Origin: Synergistaceae bacterium UBA1037 | Lineage (GTDB): Bacteria; Synergistota; Synergistia; Synergistales; Synergistaceae | Reading direction: 5' to 3' | Length of the DNA stretch: 64,000 nucleotides | Assembly: GCA_002316795.1 (NCBI GenBank) | Contig: DCEE01000059.1 | Coordinates: forward strand, 13,847-77,846 | Position numbers and translations under genes: made by a program | Notes under the pieces: model-generated | Seen by the model: only the letters and a program-made list of their open reading frames with translations | What the model was told of the DNA's origin: nothing | Databases searched by the model: none | Shown: in pieces, positions 18,580 to 27,843 of the stretch | Layout of the letters: every line of letters begins with the position of its first letter | Numbering within the stretch: the stretch's first letter is position 1

Positions 18580-19342
18580 GGGCTTTGAATACATCGACAA
18601 CAATGGGCAGATAGAACTCAGACTTATATTGCCTGAAGAACTTGAGCGCCATTTTTTCGCCTGGATATACTGCAGGGGCGAACTCATGGACCGCTCAGAA
18701 GGGGACCCTGAACTGATATGGCGTTCTATGTCCTCTAATTTTAATAACATTAAATTGGTTGCTCCGTATCAGGTACACGGAACTCATATCATCCCATCAT
18801 CCTCATCCTTCGCCCTTCCTCTCAGACCTGAAGCAGACGGGGTAATTATTAATTCAGCATCAGATTCGATGGCCAGCCTGAGGTTCGCTGACTGCAGCCC
18901 GGTCGTCATCGCCTCAGACTCACCCGAGCCCTGGATGCTGCTGCTGCACTCCGGTTTCGCAGGCACTTCGAAGAACATCGTCGGCAGTTCCCTTTCAGCC
19001 ATTTCAGGCTGGGATGCCGTCAGCATGGGGAAGAGGACGCTTGCATGGATAGGGCCGTCGATATGCAAAAGATGCTATTCGAGAAAAAAAGATGATCCTT
19101 CAACACTAAACGCTTTGAATACTTTCTCTCCCGAAAATTTCTCTGAAAAAAATGGGATGGTACATTTTGACATCAGGGGGGAAATAAGAAGTCAGTTAAT
19201 GCAATGCGGCCTTCCTTATGATAATATCTATGCTGTCGAGGACTGTACGTGCTGTGACAACGACTTTTATTATTCATTCCGTGCCGGCGATGGAAAGTCC
19301 AGAATTTTTCTTCTCGGAGGGAATACCACAAAAGAGGCATGA
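18569..19342 (+). CDS. pgeF: Multicopper-oxidase-like purine nucleoside phosphorylase (YfiH/YlmD/LACC1 family)
   Basis: Family members act on purine nucleosides and on mis-incorporated peptidoglycan precursors. The 257 residues retain the signature blocks: YQVHGTHI, EADGVI, FADCSPVV, LLHSGFAGTSKNIV (canonical HAGWRG), GPSICKRCY and DCTCCDNDFYYSFRAG. The metal-ligand set His (QVHG), Cys (ADC) and His (LHSG) is present. The ATG overlaps the end of folC by 11 bases, implying translational coupling. The N-terminal third is divergent from better-known members. Confidence 0.9.
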   Translation: MKYKGFEYIDNNGQIELRLILPEELERHFFAWIYCRGELMDRSEGDPELIWRSMSSNFNNIKLVAPYQVHGTHIIPSSSSFALPLRPEADGVIINSASDSMASLRFADCSPVVIASDSPEPWMLLLHSGFAGTSKNIVGSSLSAISGWDAVSMGKRTLAWIGPSICKRCYSRKKDDPSTLNALNTFSPENFSEKNGMVHFDIRGEIRSQLMQCGLPYDNIYAVEDCTCCDNDFYYSFRAGDGKSRIFLLGGNTTKEA

Positions 19343-19400
19343 TTGGTGAGAATGATTAAAGTTAGCGGATCGATCAATTTCCACGTGAGGTGAACATGGA

Positions 19401-20372
19401 ATGGACAACATAAAAGTCGGAGTCATCGGCGTCGGACATTTGGGCATGCATCATGCCAGAGTATACACAGAAATTTTAGGAGCCCAGCTGGTAGGGGTGG
19501 TCGACATCAACGAAGAGAGGGCCCATTCAGTCGCGGATCCGCTCGGAGTCATACCTTACAGCACGATAGAGACATTCATCAAGCAGACACGTCCCGACGC
19601 ACTGAGCATAGTTGTTCCCACCAGCCACCATTTCGAAGTTGCAAAGATAGCAATGGAAAACGGCATCCATGTTCTGATAGAAAAACCCGTCACCTCAAGC
19701 GTTAACGAAGCAGAACGGCTCCTTAACCTTGCCGTGAAAAAGGACCTTATCCTGCAGGTCGGACATATCGAGAGATTCAACAGCGCTGTGCAGCATGTCA
19801 GGGAGTTCATAAACGATCCTTACTTCATCCAGACCCACAGGATGGGGCCGTTTTCACCGCGCATCAGCGACGTCGGCGTCGTGCTGGACCTAATGATCCA
19901 CGACGTGGACATCATCCTCTCTATGATCAGCTCCGAGCTGGTCTCCATATCGGCGATCGGAAGATGCATCAGGACTGACCACGAGGACATAGCCTCCGCC
20001 CAGCTCACTTTCGCAAATGGGGCAATGGCGCAGATACTCGTCAGCAGGGTCTCCGAGAAGAGGATCCGCCAGATGGAGATTACAGAGGCAGAGAGATACA
20101 TCACCGTAAACTACGAATCACAGGACATTTCGGTCCAGCGCTGTGTACGCCAGAGCGGTGGAAATCTTGTGGAGGTCATGGAACATCCCGTATTTCCGAA
20201 GACCGAACCGCTGAAGATGGAACTTCAGCACTTCGTTTCCTGTGTCAGAGAAGGGCGGCAGCCGATGGTGGGAATAAAAGACGGCAAGAGGGCCCTGGAG
20301 GTTTGCGTCGCTGTCCTGAAGCAGATACACGAGGAAAAGAACGCAGCCGGTTCGATCCTCTCCGCAATATGA
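19401..20372 (+). CDS. Gfo/Idh/MocA family NAD(P)-dependent oxidoreductase
   Basis: A 323-residue Rossmann oxidoreductase with GVIGVGHLGMHHARVY at the N-terminus (GxGxxG/A nucleotide fold), the family EKP motif in HVLIEKPVTSS (about 94), HIERFNSAV, and the conserved catalytic-region helix DLMIHDVDIIL with its His/Asp. Family members oxidise sugars, inositols or nucleotide sugars. This branch resembles enzymes annotated as UDP-GlcNAc 3-dehydrogenase (GnnA), but no aminotransferase partner is adjacent, so the substrate is left open. AGGTGAAC precedes the ATG. A strong terminator follows. Confidence 0.85.
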   Translation: MDNIKVGVIGVGHLGMHHARVYTEILGAQLVGVVDINEERAHSVADPLGVIPYSTIETFIKQTRPDALSIVVPTSHHFEVAKIAMENGIHVLIEKPVTSSVNEAERLLNLAVKKDLILQVGHIERFNSAVQHVREFINDPYFIQTHRMGPFSPRISDVGVVLDLMIHDVDIILSMISSELVSISAIGRCIRTDHEDIASAQLTFANGAMAQILVSRVSEKRIRQMEITEAERYITVNYESQDISVQRCVRQSGGNLVEVMEHPVFPKTEPLKMELQHFVSCVREGRQPMVGIKDGKRALEVCVAVLKQIHEEKNAAGSILSAI

Positions 20373-20414
20373 CGAAATAACAAATGACATTCCGGCCGAT
20401 AAGAGTTATCATCT

Positions 20415-20443
20415 AGAGAGGAGATAATCCTCTCTTTTTTTTT
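20415..20443 (+). terminator. Intrinsic terminator ending the tig-to-oxidoreductase block
   Basis: AGAGAGGA (20415-20422), loop GATAA, TCCTCTCT (20428-20435), running into nine T (20435-20443). Confidence 0.93.
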
Positions 20444-20481
20444 GCAGAATTATCCCTGATCGAAAGGATGTATTTTATTTG

Positions 20482-20712
20482 ATGGATTTTCTCAGAAATA
20501 TACCACCTGTTAACCTCCAGGCACTGGTGGCACTTGCCCTTTTTGGGGCATCACTGCTTGTGGCCCGAATGGTAGTCAATATCCAGTCGGGAAAATGGCC
20601 CGGAGGCCCTATGTTCGTTCTCTACCTCAGGGTACTTCTTGGTTTTCTTTTTGCAGGGTCGATCGGCCTGGGATTCTACTGTTTTGCCGGAATAAACATT
20701 CTCTTCAAGTAA
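20482..20712 (+). CDS. Small hypothetical membrane protein
   Basis: A 76-residue protein from the ATG at 20482; a TTG directly before it is an alternative. Two hydrophobic stretches (about 12-30 and 46-72) flanking a basic, Gly/Pro-rich loop (QSGKWPGGP) suggest two transmembrane helices. I do not recognise a family. It sits between the 20443 terminator and meaB. Clear coding character and its placement in a compact block support a real gene, but no function can be assigned. Confidence 0.6.
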   Translation: MDFLRNIPPVNLQALVALALFGASLLVARMVVNIQSGKWPGGPMFVLYLRVLLGFLFAGSIGLGFYCFAGINILFK

Positions 20713-20793
20713 GATCTTTCACGGGATCGTGCGGCATGCAGGACAATGCAGACAATAGTACGGTTTTTAATAAACAGTTAGGAGAGTTGATTT

Positions 20794-21729
20794 ATGGAGA
20801 AGCTTCTGAATAACGCGTTCAACGGTGACCCGAGATCAATAGGCCGCCTGATAAGTCTTGTTGAGGCTGACACCCCGTCGGCAAAAGAGATCATGAAACA
20901 GGTATACCCGCGCACCGGCAAGGCTAAGATCATAGGAATAACAGGCAGCCCCGGCGCAGGCAAGAGCACTTTCGTAGACAGGCTCATCGAACAGTTTCAG
21001 GCAGAAGGCCGCAAGGTCGGCGTGATCGCGATCGACCCCTCGAGCCCCTTCACCGGGGGAGCGATACTTGGCGACAGGCTTAGAATGCAGGGACACGCCC
21101 TCAATGAAAACGTCTTCATAAGAAGCATGGGATCGAGGGGGCATCTCGGCGGAGTAAGCAGATCCACGCACGAAGCCTCGCTTATACTCGACGCCTGCGG
21201 TTTTGACATAGTCCTGATAGAGACTGTTGGAGTCGGGCAGTCGGAGGTCGATATAATCAAAATAGCCGACACTGTCGTCCTGGTCCTTGTTCCGGGAATG
21301 GGGGACGATGTACAGATAATGAAGGCCGGGATAATGGAGATCGCCGATACCTTTGTTGTGAACAAAGCTGACAAGGAAGGGGCGGACAAAGTCGCTGCAG
21401 ACGTCCAGGTCATGCTTAAGATGCTGAAGGAAAAGGACTGGGTGCCCCCGGTGACCCTTGTTTCATCCCAGAACAACACCGGAGTGGAGGAGGTCAAAAA
21501 AATACTCAATGACCACTGGAACTACCTCCAGACCTCGGATGAGGGCAAAAGGAGACGTTTCGTACAGCTTGAGATGGAGGTCGAGGCCATATTGAGGGGT
21601 GAGATCTCCATACTGACGGAAAAAGTGTGGAAAAAGCGCAAAGATACCGGAGTGCTTGAAGACCTGGCATCAAGAAAGGCCGATCCCTACACCCTGGCGG
21701 GTGAAATGATCTCACAGATCGTCAAATAA
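20794..21729 (+). CDS. meaB: Methylmalonyl-CoA mutase-associated G3E GTPase MeaB/ArgK
   Basis: GTPase chaperone that loads and protects the B12 cofactor of methylmalonyl-CoA (or related acyl-CoA) mutase. The 311 residues contain the P-loop GSPGAGKST (51-59), IAIDPSSPFTGGAILGDR, a Walker B/switch region ETVGVGQSEVDI and NKADKEG. RBS AGGAGAG precedes the ATG. No mutase or B12 gene is in the window, so its partner must be elsewhere. Propionate-forming amino-acid fermentation would be a natural setting. Confidence 0.95.
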   Translation: MEKLLNNAFNGDPRSIGRLISLVEADTPSAKEIMKQVYPRTGKAKIIGITGSPGAGKSTFVDRLIEQFQAEGRKVGVIAIDPSSPFTGGAILGDRLRMQGHALNENVFIRSMGSRGHLGGVSRSTHEASLILDACGFDIVLIETVGVGQSEVDIIKIADTVVLVLVPGMGDDVQIMKAGIMEIADTFVVNKADKEGADKVAADVQVMLKMLKEKDWVPPVTLVSSQNNTGVEEVKKILNDHWNYLQTSDEGKRRRFVQLEMEVEAILRGEISILTEKVWKKRKDTGVLEDLASRKADPYTLAGEMISQIVK

Positions 21730-21784
21730 TTTTATTTTGAAGAAATATAATGTACACCAAACCTTATTCGCGGGAGGATCATAA

Positions 21785-22900
21785 ATGAAAATTGCACTGG
21801 GAGCTGATCATGCGGGATACGGACTTAAGGAAGAGATAAAGCAGCACCTTCTTTGTGCCGGACATGAGATCACAGACTGCGGGACCTCCTCGGGGGATCT
21901 GAGCGTCGACTATCCAGACTGCGGATTCAGGGCTGCCGAGACTGTCGCCAACCATAAGGCTGACCTTGGGATACTTTTCTGCGGTACCGGCATCGGGATG
22001 AGCATTACAGCAAACAAGGTCGCAGGGATAAGGGCCGCACTGTGCCATGACCACTTTACCGCAGCAATGAGCCGCAGACACAACGATGCGAACGTTCTCG
22101 TGATAGGAAGCAGGGTGACCGGTTCGGGACTGGCGAAAGAGATCGTCGACACATGGCTGAACGAGGAGTTCGAAGGCGGAAGGCATGCGATCCGTGTAGA
22201 CAAGATAATGGCATTCGAAAGGGAACATTCTTCCGAGGCAGTGAATGCTGCCTGCTCATCAAACTTTGCGGGAGGAAGGACCGTAGTGATAGAGCACCCG
22301 CTTGTAAGACACAAGCTCGGCCTGATGAGGGACAAAAACACATCTTCTAAGGATTTCAGGGATCTTGTCCAGGAAGTGGCAGGCCTTATGGTGTATGAGA
22401 TAACCAGGCACCTGTCGCTTGAGGAGATCGAGATCGAGACTCCCGTAGCAAAGACAAGGGTATTCACTCTTTCCGGCAAAAAACTCGCCATAGTTCCGGT
22501 ACTCAGGGCGGGGCTCGGCATGGTGGAAGGCATCCTCAAGCTGATCCCCAATGCCAAGGTGGGACACATAGGGCTTTACAGAGACCCTGAGACCCTGTTG
22601 CCTGTAGATTATTACTGCAAACTGCCCAAAGACATCTCTGAAAGGGATATTTACGTTGTTGATCCTATGCTTGCGACGGGCGGATCCGCGGCAGCCGCAG
22701 TTGCGCACATCAAGGGCTACGGCGGAAAGAGGATCTCGCTTGTTTCACTCCTCTCGGCTCCGGAGGGCATTGCCAGATTCCACGAAGAGCATCCCGACGT
22801 GGATATCTATACTGCAGCAGTGGACAGTCACCTCAACGATCACGGCTATATAGTGCCCGGACTCGGCGACGCAGGAGACAGGCTCTTCGGAACAAAATAA
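21785..22900 (+). CDS. Fused ribose-5-phosphate isomerase B and uracil phosphoribosyltransferase
   Basis: One 371-residue frame carries two complete enzymes. Residues 1 to about 145 are RpiB ([13 protein letters not shown] with D8/H9, active-site C66 in [29 protein letters not shown]), interconverting ribulose-5-P and ribose-5-P. A linker of about 15-20 residues follows. Residues about 165-371 are Upp ([32 protein letters not shown] loop [13 protein letters not shown] near 291-303, C-terminal [11 protein letters not shown]), converting uracil and PRPP to UMP. No stop or frameshift lies between the halves. RBS GGGAGG precedes the ATG. The fusion joins ribose-5-P supply to a PRPP-using salvage step. 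Confidence 0.95.
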   Translation: MKIALGADHAGYGLKEEIKQHLLCAGHEITDCGTSSGDLSVDYPDCGFRAAETVANHKADLGILFCGTGIGMSITANKVAGIRAALCHDHFTAAMSRRHNDANVLVIGSRVTGSGLAKEIVDTWLNEEFEGGRHAIRVDKIMAFEREHSSEAVNAACSSNFAGGRTVVIEHPLVRHKLGLMRDKNTSSKDFRDLVQEVAGLMVYEITRHLSLEEIEIETPVAKTRVFTLSGKKLAIVPVLRAGLGMVEGILKLIPNAKVGHIGLYRDPETLLPVDYYCKLPKDISERDIYVVDPMLATGGSAAAAVAHIKGYGGKRISLVSLLSAPEGIARFHEEHPDVDIYTAAVDSHLNDHGYIVPGLGDAGDRLFGTK

Positions 22901-22925
22901 ATGATGGGGAATCAGGGCAGATAAC

Positions 22926-23804
22926 GTGTTTTCCATATACCTTTTCACACTGGTGACTTTTTTGTGGGGCCTGATCGCGACACCCGTTTCGATCGGACTT
23001 GCGCAAAAATTCAGGTTGCTGGACATTCCGGGCGGCAGGAAAAAACACCGCAGCATCATGCCGCGCGGTGCCGGCATCGTGCTGTGGAGCGGTTATCTGC
23101 TTTGGGCCCTCTTTGTGGGAAATCCCGGTGTCGAGGTGCCCTACATAGCAACAGGAGCGACTATCGTATTTATTGTCGGGTACATGGATGACATGCATCC
23201 GCTGCCGCCCGTGATGAGGCTTTTCTTCCACCTTGCCGCCGCCGCGTGGGTCTCATATGCCCTTCCGATACCGCTTTGGCAGAGGCTTCTGTTAATATTC
23301 TGGATCACGGGGACGACAAACGCATATAACCTTATTGACGGTATGGACGGGCTGTGCCTGACCATGACACTGATAACTTCTGTTATTGCCGCCGCATTTG
23401 CAGGAAACCCGGCAGTATGGATGCCCGTGGCCGGGCTGGTGTTTGGTGTCCTGCTGTGGAATTTCCCCCAGCCAAGGACATTCCTAGGGGACGGAGGGAG
23501 TACCCTTCTGGGATATATTTGCTCATCGCACCTCGCATGGAGCATTTTTCCGGACCTTTTCGGAAAAGGATTTTTCAGTATCGCTGCAGTCCTTTTCTTT
23601 ATCGGAGGAATACCTGTCATCGATACGCTTGTCGCAATGACCAGACGTATCCTGACGAAAAAATCTCCGTTTTCACCTGACAGAGGGCACGCTCACCACA
23701 AGCTTCTCGACAGGGGCTTTACCAAGCTTCAGACGCTTGCGGTCATGGGATTGGCCCATCTTGCGCTGGTCCTGGCCGGGATCCGGCTTCTTGGGGCGCT
23801 GTAG
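22926..23804 (+). CDS. wecA: Undecaprenyl-phosphate glycosyl-1-phosphate transferase (WecA/TagO/MraY family)
   Basis: Polytopic membrane enzyme moving a sugar-1-phosphate from a UDP-sugar to undecaprenyl phosphate, starting surface-polysaccharide synthesis. The 292 residues carry the family motifs YMDDMHPLPP, NAYNLIDGMDGLC, FLGDGGSTLLGY and the C-terminal RGHAHHKLLDRG. About nine or ten helices are expected. The start is GTG at 22926 with only a weak purine-rich leader. The next gene encodes the UDP-GlcNAc 2-epimerase, so GlcNAc/ManNAc polymer synthesis is likely. The donor sugar itself is not decided by sequence. Confidence 0.9.
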   Translation: MFSIYLFTLVTFLWGLIATPVSIGLAQKFRLLDIPGGRKKHRSIMPRGAGIVLWSGYLLWALFVGNPGVEVPYIATGATIVFIVGYMDDMHPLPPVMRLFFHLAAAAWVSYALPIPLWQRLLLIFWITGTTNAYNLIDGMDGLCLTMTLITSVIAAAFAGNPAVWMPVAGLVFGVLLWNFPQPRTFLGDGGSTLLGYICSSHLAWSIFPDLFGKGFFSIAAVLFFIGGIPVIDTLVAMTRRILTKKSPFSPDRGHAHHKLLDRGFTKLQTLAVMGLAHLALVLAGIRLLGAL

Positions 23805-23878
23805 CTCCCGCCGTTGTCTGCTATAATGGCAGGCCTGACACCGCGGGGACAAAGAGTTGATTTTAGGAGGATGTATCA

Positions 23879-25012
23879 ATGACAGGTAAAACTGTGGTCT
23901 GTGTTGTCGGAACAAGGCCTGAGGCGATAAAGATGGCGCCTGTGGTGCTTGCCCTTCGCAGCCAGGGCTATTTTGACGTAAAAATATTGGCTACCGGACA
24001 GCATGCCGCAATGCTGGACCAGGCGCTCGGCCATTTCAGCCTTACCGCTGACCTCAACCTTCACATAATGAAAGAGAGGCAGTCCCTTGACCACATTACA
24101 GCTTCAGTCCTGACCGGAGCGGGGGAGTACTTTGATGCCGAATGCCCTTCAGCCGTTCTGGTCCACGGCGACACTACTACGACCTTCGCATCGGCCCTTG
24201 CGGCATTTTACAGAAAGATCCCGGTCGGACATGTTGAAGCCGGACTAAGGAGCGGCAATATGCACCTGCCCTTCCCGGAGGAGATGAACAGGGTGCTTGC
24301 AGACAGGATAACGACCTGGGCCTTTGCCCCTACGGAACTTGCAAAGGAAAATCTTCTCAGAGAAGGTACTCCGGAAAAGATGATACATGTAACAGGAAAC
24401 ACTGTGATAGACGCTCTCTTTTACACAGTTAAAAGCACCTCGAGGCCTTACTGCGAGGATCTTGACGGGCTTCCTGAAAACGCTCCCTTCCTTCTTGTTA
24501 CGGCACACAGAAGGGAGTCCTGGGGAAAACCGCTTGAGGATATCTGTACGGCGCTCACGATGCTCCTGGATGCACATCCTGAACTTTGGATGGTCATCCC
24601 TATGCACAGGAACCCGTCAGTTAGGGAAACTATCCGAAAGCATCTTGAAAAAAGAGACAAAGTGATCCTCTGCGATCCGCTCGATTATCCCGACTTCGTC
24701 TGGGCAATGAATGCCTCAAAATTCATACTCAGCGACAGCGGAGGAGTCCAGGAAGAGGCCTCGGCCATAAGGAAACCGGTGCTTATTCTCAGGGACGTCA
24801 CTGAAAGGCCCGAAGCCATCGAGAACGGAAGCGGCATTCTGGTAGGGGTCAAAACGGAAAAAATATTTTCCAACGCGATCGAACTGCTTGAAAATGAGGC
24901 AAAACTTGCTGAGATCGAGAACAAGTGCAGATCACAGCCTTTTGGGGACGGAACTGCCGCAGTTAAGATAGCAGAAGCATTAAAGGACTATTTTGATAAA
25001 CAGGGCAGGTAA
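23879..25012 (+). CDS. wecB: UDP-N-acetylglucosamine 2-epimerase (non-hydrolysing)
   Basis: Interconverts UDP-GlcNAc and UDP-ManNAc. The 377 residues show GTRPEAIKMAPVV at the N-terminus, HVEAGLRSG, FPEEMNRVLAD, TVIDAL, TAHRRESWG and SDSGGVQEEA, all hallmark blocks of the non-hydrolysing family. AGGAGG lies 7 nt before the ATG. It sits with wecA upstream and murA downstream, a grouping for polyprenyl-linked polysaccharide and peptidoglycan precursor supply. Confidence 0.95.
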   Translation: MTGKTVVCVVGTRPEAIKMAPVVLALRSQGYFDVKILATGQHAAMLDQALGHFSLTADLNLHIMKERQSLDHITASVLTGAGEYFDAECPSAVLVHGDTTTTFASALAAFYRKIPVGHVEAGLRSGNMHLPFPEEMNRVLADRITTWAFAPTELAKENLLREGTPEKMIHVTGNTVIDALFYTVKSTSRPYCEDLDGLPENAPFLLVTAHRRESWGKPLEDICTALTMLLDAHPELWMVIPMHRNPSVRETIRKHLEKRDKVILCDPLDYPDFVWAMNASKFILSDSGGVQEEASAIRKPVLILRDVTERPEAIENGSGILVGVKTEKIFSNAIELLENEAKLAEIENKCRSQPFGDGTAAVKIAEALKDYFDKQGR

Positions 25013-25056
25013 TTTTTTGTCAGTTTGGACTGGAGTGACTCTTGTTGGAGGATAAG

Positions 25057-26301
25057 ATGATCATCAGGGGAGGGACACCTCTTTACGGAACGGTCGACGT
25101 TCAGGGAGCCAAGAACGCGGCGCTGCCGGTCATGGCCGCCTCGATCCTTCTTAAGGGCAAGAGGCTCGCACTGAAAAAAGTCCCCGACCTTTATGATATA
25201 CATACGATGTCTGACTTGCTCAGGCATATCGGCATAACCGTGGAATTCAAAGACAACCTGATGACAATAGATGTTCCTGATGAGCTCAGCTGGGATGCAC
25301 CGGCGGAACTGGTACGCAAGATGAGGGCCTCGTCGCTGGTCCTGGGACCTCTGATCGCGAGGTGCGGCAAGGCGGTCCTGCCTCTGCCCGGAGGATGTGT
25401 GCTTGGAAGCAGGCCTATCGATTTCCATCTCAAAGGCCTTGCCAAAATGGGAGCTGAGATCGACCTGAACAAAGGATCCGTCTACGCCACGGCAGGCAGG
25501 CTCAAGGGCGAGAGGATCACTCTGGACTATCCCTCTGTGGGTGCGACTGAAAACCTCATGATGGCCGCTGCGCTGGCGCACGGAGTGACATACATCGAGA
25601 ATGCCGCCCTGGAACCGGAGATAATAAACCTCGCTGACGTGCTCAGGCTTATGGGGATACCGGTCAAGGGCGACGGGACCCAGACGATAAGGATCACCGG
25701 GAAACCTGAGGCAGGTCCCGCAGAAGCTGAGATAATCCCGGACAGGATAGAGGCCGCAACTTATCTCATGGCAGGGATAATAACAAAGGGTTCGGTAACG
25801 GTAAGGGGAATAGATTCTGGACTGATAGATGCCATACTGCTTAAGCTTGAAGAGGCGGGAGCGAAGATAGATATCATGCTTGACGAGGTCACAGCCGGAT
25901 GTAAAGGGTCCCTTACAGGGATACCGGTAAAGACGATGCCGTATCCCGGATTCCCGACAGATACGCAGCCGCAGCTGATGGCAGCGCTCTCACTGGCTTC
26001 AGGTACGAGCGTCATACACGAGAGTGTCTTTGATTCAAGGCTGCTTCATATAAACGAATTTAAAAAGATGGGTGCAAAGATAGAGCTTCAGGATTCCACT
26101 GCGATCGTTACAGGAGTGGCCAAGCTGACAGGAACAGAAGTCCATGCGTCGAACCTGCGGGCGGGAGCGGCCCTCATCCTTATGGGACTGGCCGCTGAAG
26201 GAGTTACGGTAGTGCATGATCTTTACCATGTGTGGAGAGGCTACGAGGGACTCGCCGACAAACTGAGATCTCTCGGAGCGGACATAGAGCTTACGGCATG
26301 A
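25057..26301 (+). CDS. murA: UDP-N-acetylglucosamine 1-carboxyvinyltransferase
   Basis: Transfers enolpyruvate from PEP to UDP-GlcNAc, the first committed step of peptidoglycan synthesis and the fosfomycin target. The ATG at 25057 follows GGAGG by 5 nt and gives 414 residues starting IIRGGTPLYG; a TTG at 25042 is upstream of this signal. VQGAKNAALPVMAA holds the Lys-Asn pair. The loop LPGGCVLGSRPIDFH carries the active-site C114, so the fosfomycin-reactive Cys is retained. Other blocks are TENLMMAAALA and PYPGFPTDTQPQ. Confidence 0.97.
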   Translation: MIIRGGTPLYGTVDVQGAKNAALPVMAASILLKGKRLALKKVPDLYDIHTMSDLLRHIGITVEFKDNLMTIDVPDELSWDAPAELVRKMRASSLVLGPLIARCGKAVLPLPGGCVLGSRPIDFHLKGLAKMGAEIDLNKGSVYATAGRLKGERITLDYPSVGATENLMMAAALAHGVTYIENAALEPEIINLADVLRLMGIPVKGDGTQTIRITGKPEAGPAEAEIIPDRIEAATYLMAGIITKGSVTVRGIDSGLIDAILLKLEEAGAKIDIMLDEVTAGCKGSLTGIPVKTMPYPGFPTDTQPQLMAALSLASGTSVIHESVFDSRLLHINEFKKMGAKIELQDSTAIVTGVAKLTGTEVHASNLRAGAALILMGLAAEGVTVVHDLYHVWRGYEGLADKLRSLGADIELTA

Positions 26302-26320
26302 TCCTTGAGAGGGCGGTCTG

Positions 26321-27178
26321 ATGGACGGAAGCAACGCTCAGCAAAATATTGAAGAAAAACTCAAACAGGTGACCACTTATGCCTTCGTTGGCGCCGCAGG
26401 TACCGGAAAGAGCCAAAGGGCCCAATCTGTGGCAGCTATTGTCGATGCTGACTTTATAATCGACGACGGACTGGTGATTTTCAAGGGAAGCATTGTATGC
26501 GGAAAGAGCGCAAAGTCGGAGAGGAATCAGATAAGCGCGATAAGAAGAGCTCTCTTCGAGTTCGACGATCACCGTAAAGAGGTCATGGATTTCTTTTCGA
26601 AGGCCGCGCCATGCTCTCTGATGATAATCGCGACCTCGGATGACATGGTCATGAGGATAGTCAAAAAATTGAAACTGCCTCTGCCCGAAAGAGTAATAAG
26701 GATCGAAGAGATAGCTGCCCCGGAGGAGATAAGCAAGGCACGCAGGGAACGATTCACAAAGGGAAAGCACGTCATACCGGTATCGCATGTCCTAGTGAGG
26801 AAGAACTTCGCCGGAAAGCTCGTCGGACAGCTGAGGGTTTTCTGGAAGTCGAAGGACAACCATGAAGGCGAAAAAACTATCGTGAGGCCCCCTTTCAGCT
26901 TCTACGGCGAGGTGCACATAGAGCCCGAGGCAATTGAAGAGCTGGTCACATTTATTGCCGGGAGGACCTCACAGGTCGCCAAAGTAGTTGAAGTCAGTGC
27001 AAGCCCGGAGAACGAAGAAAGCCTTTCAATAACGATCAAGATCGCGGCAAGCCTGGGTGAAAAGAATTTCATCTCGCTCGCAACTCTTGTTAAGGAGAGG
27101 ACTGCTGTAAGCGTTAGGTATTTCACCGGGCTCAACGTCAAAAATGTCGATGTGATAATAACAGAGGTGATCATCTGA
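26321..27178 (+). CDS. P-loop NTPase fused to an Asp23/Gls24-like C-terminal domain
   Basis: 285 residues, no named gene. The N-terminal half begins after a short helix with FVGAAGTGKSQRAQ (about 22-35), a Walker A motif, and continues as an alpha/beta ATPase-like domain to about 165. The C-terminal part (about 190-285) has the shape of an Asp23/Gls24 domain: GEVHIEPEAIEELVTFIAG, a strand SLSITIKIAASLG, then VRYFTGLNVKNVDVIITEV, which parallels the family's TGLEVxxVNVxV ending. In other bacteria Asp23 proteins are envelope-associated. Here it lies between murA and the uracil-DNA glycosylase gene, whose ATG overlaps its TGA. The role is unknown; the Asp23 match is by eye. Confidence 0.75.
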   Translation: MDGSNAQQNIEEKLKQVTTYAFVGAAGTGKSQRAQSVAAIVDADFIIDDGLVIFKGSIVCGKSAKSERNQISAIRRALFEFDDHRKEVMDFFSKAAPCSLMIIATSDDMVMRIVKKLKLPLPERVIRIEEIAAPEEISKARRERFTKGKHVIPVSHVLVRKNFAGKLVGQLRVFWKSKDNHEGEKTIVRPPFSFYGEVHIEPEAIEELVTFIAGRTSQVAKVVEVSASPENEESLSITIKIAASLGEKNFISLATLVKERTAVSVRYFTGLNVKNVDVIITEVII

Positions 27179-27837
27179 TGGAACATCCGAAAAGGATCCC
27201 GAACCTCTCGCCCGAAGGAGAGGATAAAGCGCGGAAAGCCCTCTGGGAAAAGGCCAGGGAAACGGCGCTGTCATGCAGGGCCTGCCCCCTGTCTGCTGCC
27301 AGGACGAACGTCGTCTTCGGCGAAGGAAACGAACGGAGCAGGCTCATGTTCATCGGAGAAGGCCCGGGAGCGGATGAAGATGCTCAGGGGCTTCCCTTCG
27401 TCGGAAGGGCCGGACAGCTTTTGACCCAGATCCTCACTGCCGGAGGGATAGACAGAAAGGATGTCTACATCACCAACATAGTGAAGTGCAGGCCGCCCGA
27501 AAACAGGGTGCCCACCCCCGAGGAGACGATAGTCTGCGATCAGCATCTGCAGACACAGATCATGCTTATAGACCCCGCCCTTATAATCCTGCTTGGGAAT
27601 ACCCCTACAAGGTGGATACTCAAGACGAACGAGGGCATAACCAAAATCAGGGGCATGTGGTTCAACTGGAGGGGCATCGCAGTTATGCCCATGTTCCACC
27701 CAAGTTACCTTCTGAGGAACGCATCTTCCAAAGAGGGGAGCCCAAAACACCTCACGTGGATCGACATACAGGAAGTTAAAAGAGCTTGGGATATCGTCAG
27801 GGAGACAGGCAGCATAAGCCACATCAAATTCGGGTAG
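27178..27837 (+). CDS. Type-4 (Fe-S) uracil-DNA glycosylase
   Basis: Removes uracil from DNA to start base-excision repair. The 219 residues carry CRACPLSAARTNVVFGEGN, the active-site block GEGPGADEDAQGLPFVGRAG, TNIVKCRPPENRVP and MFHPSYLLR. The Cys of CRACP, KC(R/N)PP and a later Cys provide the [4Fe-4S] ligands of family 4. The ATG overlaps the upstream stop (TGATG), so it is translationally coupled to the P-loop/Asp23-like gene. Confidence 0.93.
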   Translation: MEHPKRIPNLSPEGEDKARKALWEKARETALSCRACPLSAARTNVVFGEGNERSRLMFIGEGPGADEDAQGLPFVGRAGQLLTQILTAGGIDRKDVYITNIVKCRPPENRVPTPEETIVCDQHLQTQIMLIDPALIILLGNTPTRWILKTNEGITKIRGMWFNWRGIAVMPMFHPSYLLRNASSKEGSPKHLTWIDIQEVKRAWDIVRETGSISHIKFG

Positions 27838-27843
27838 GAAAAG

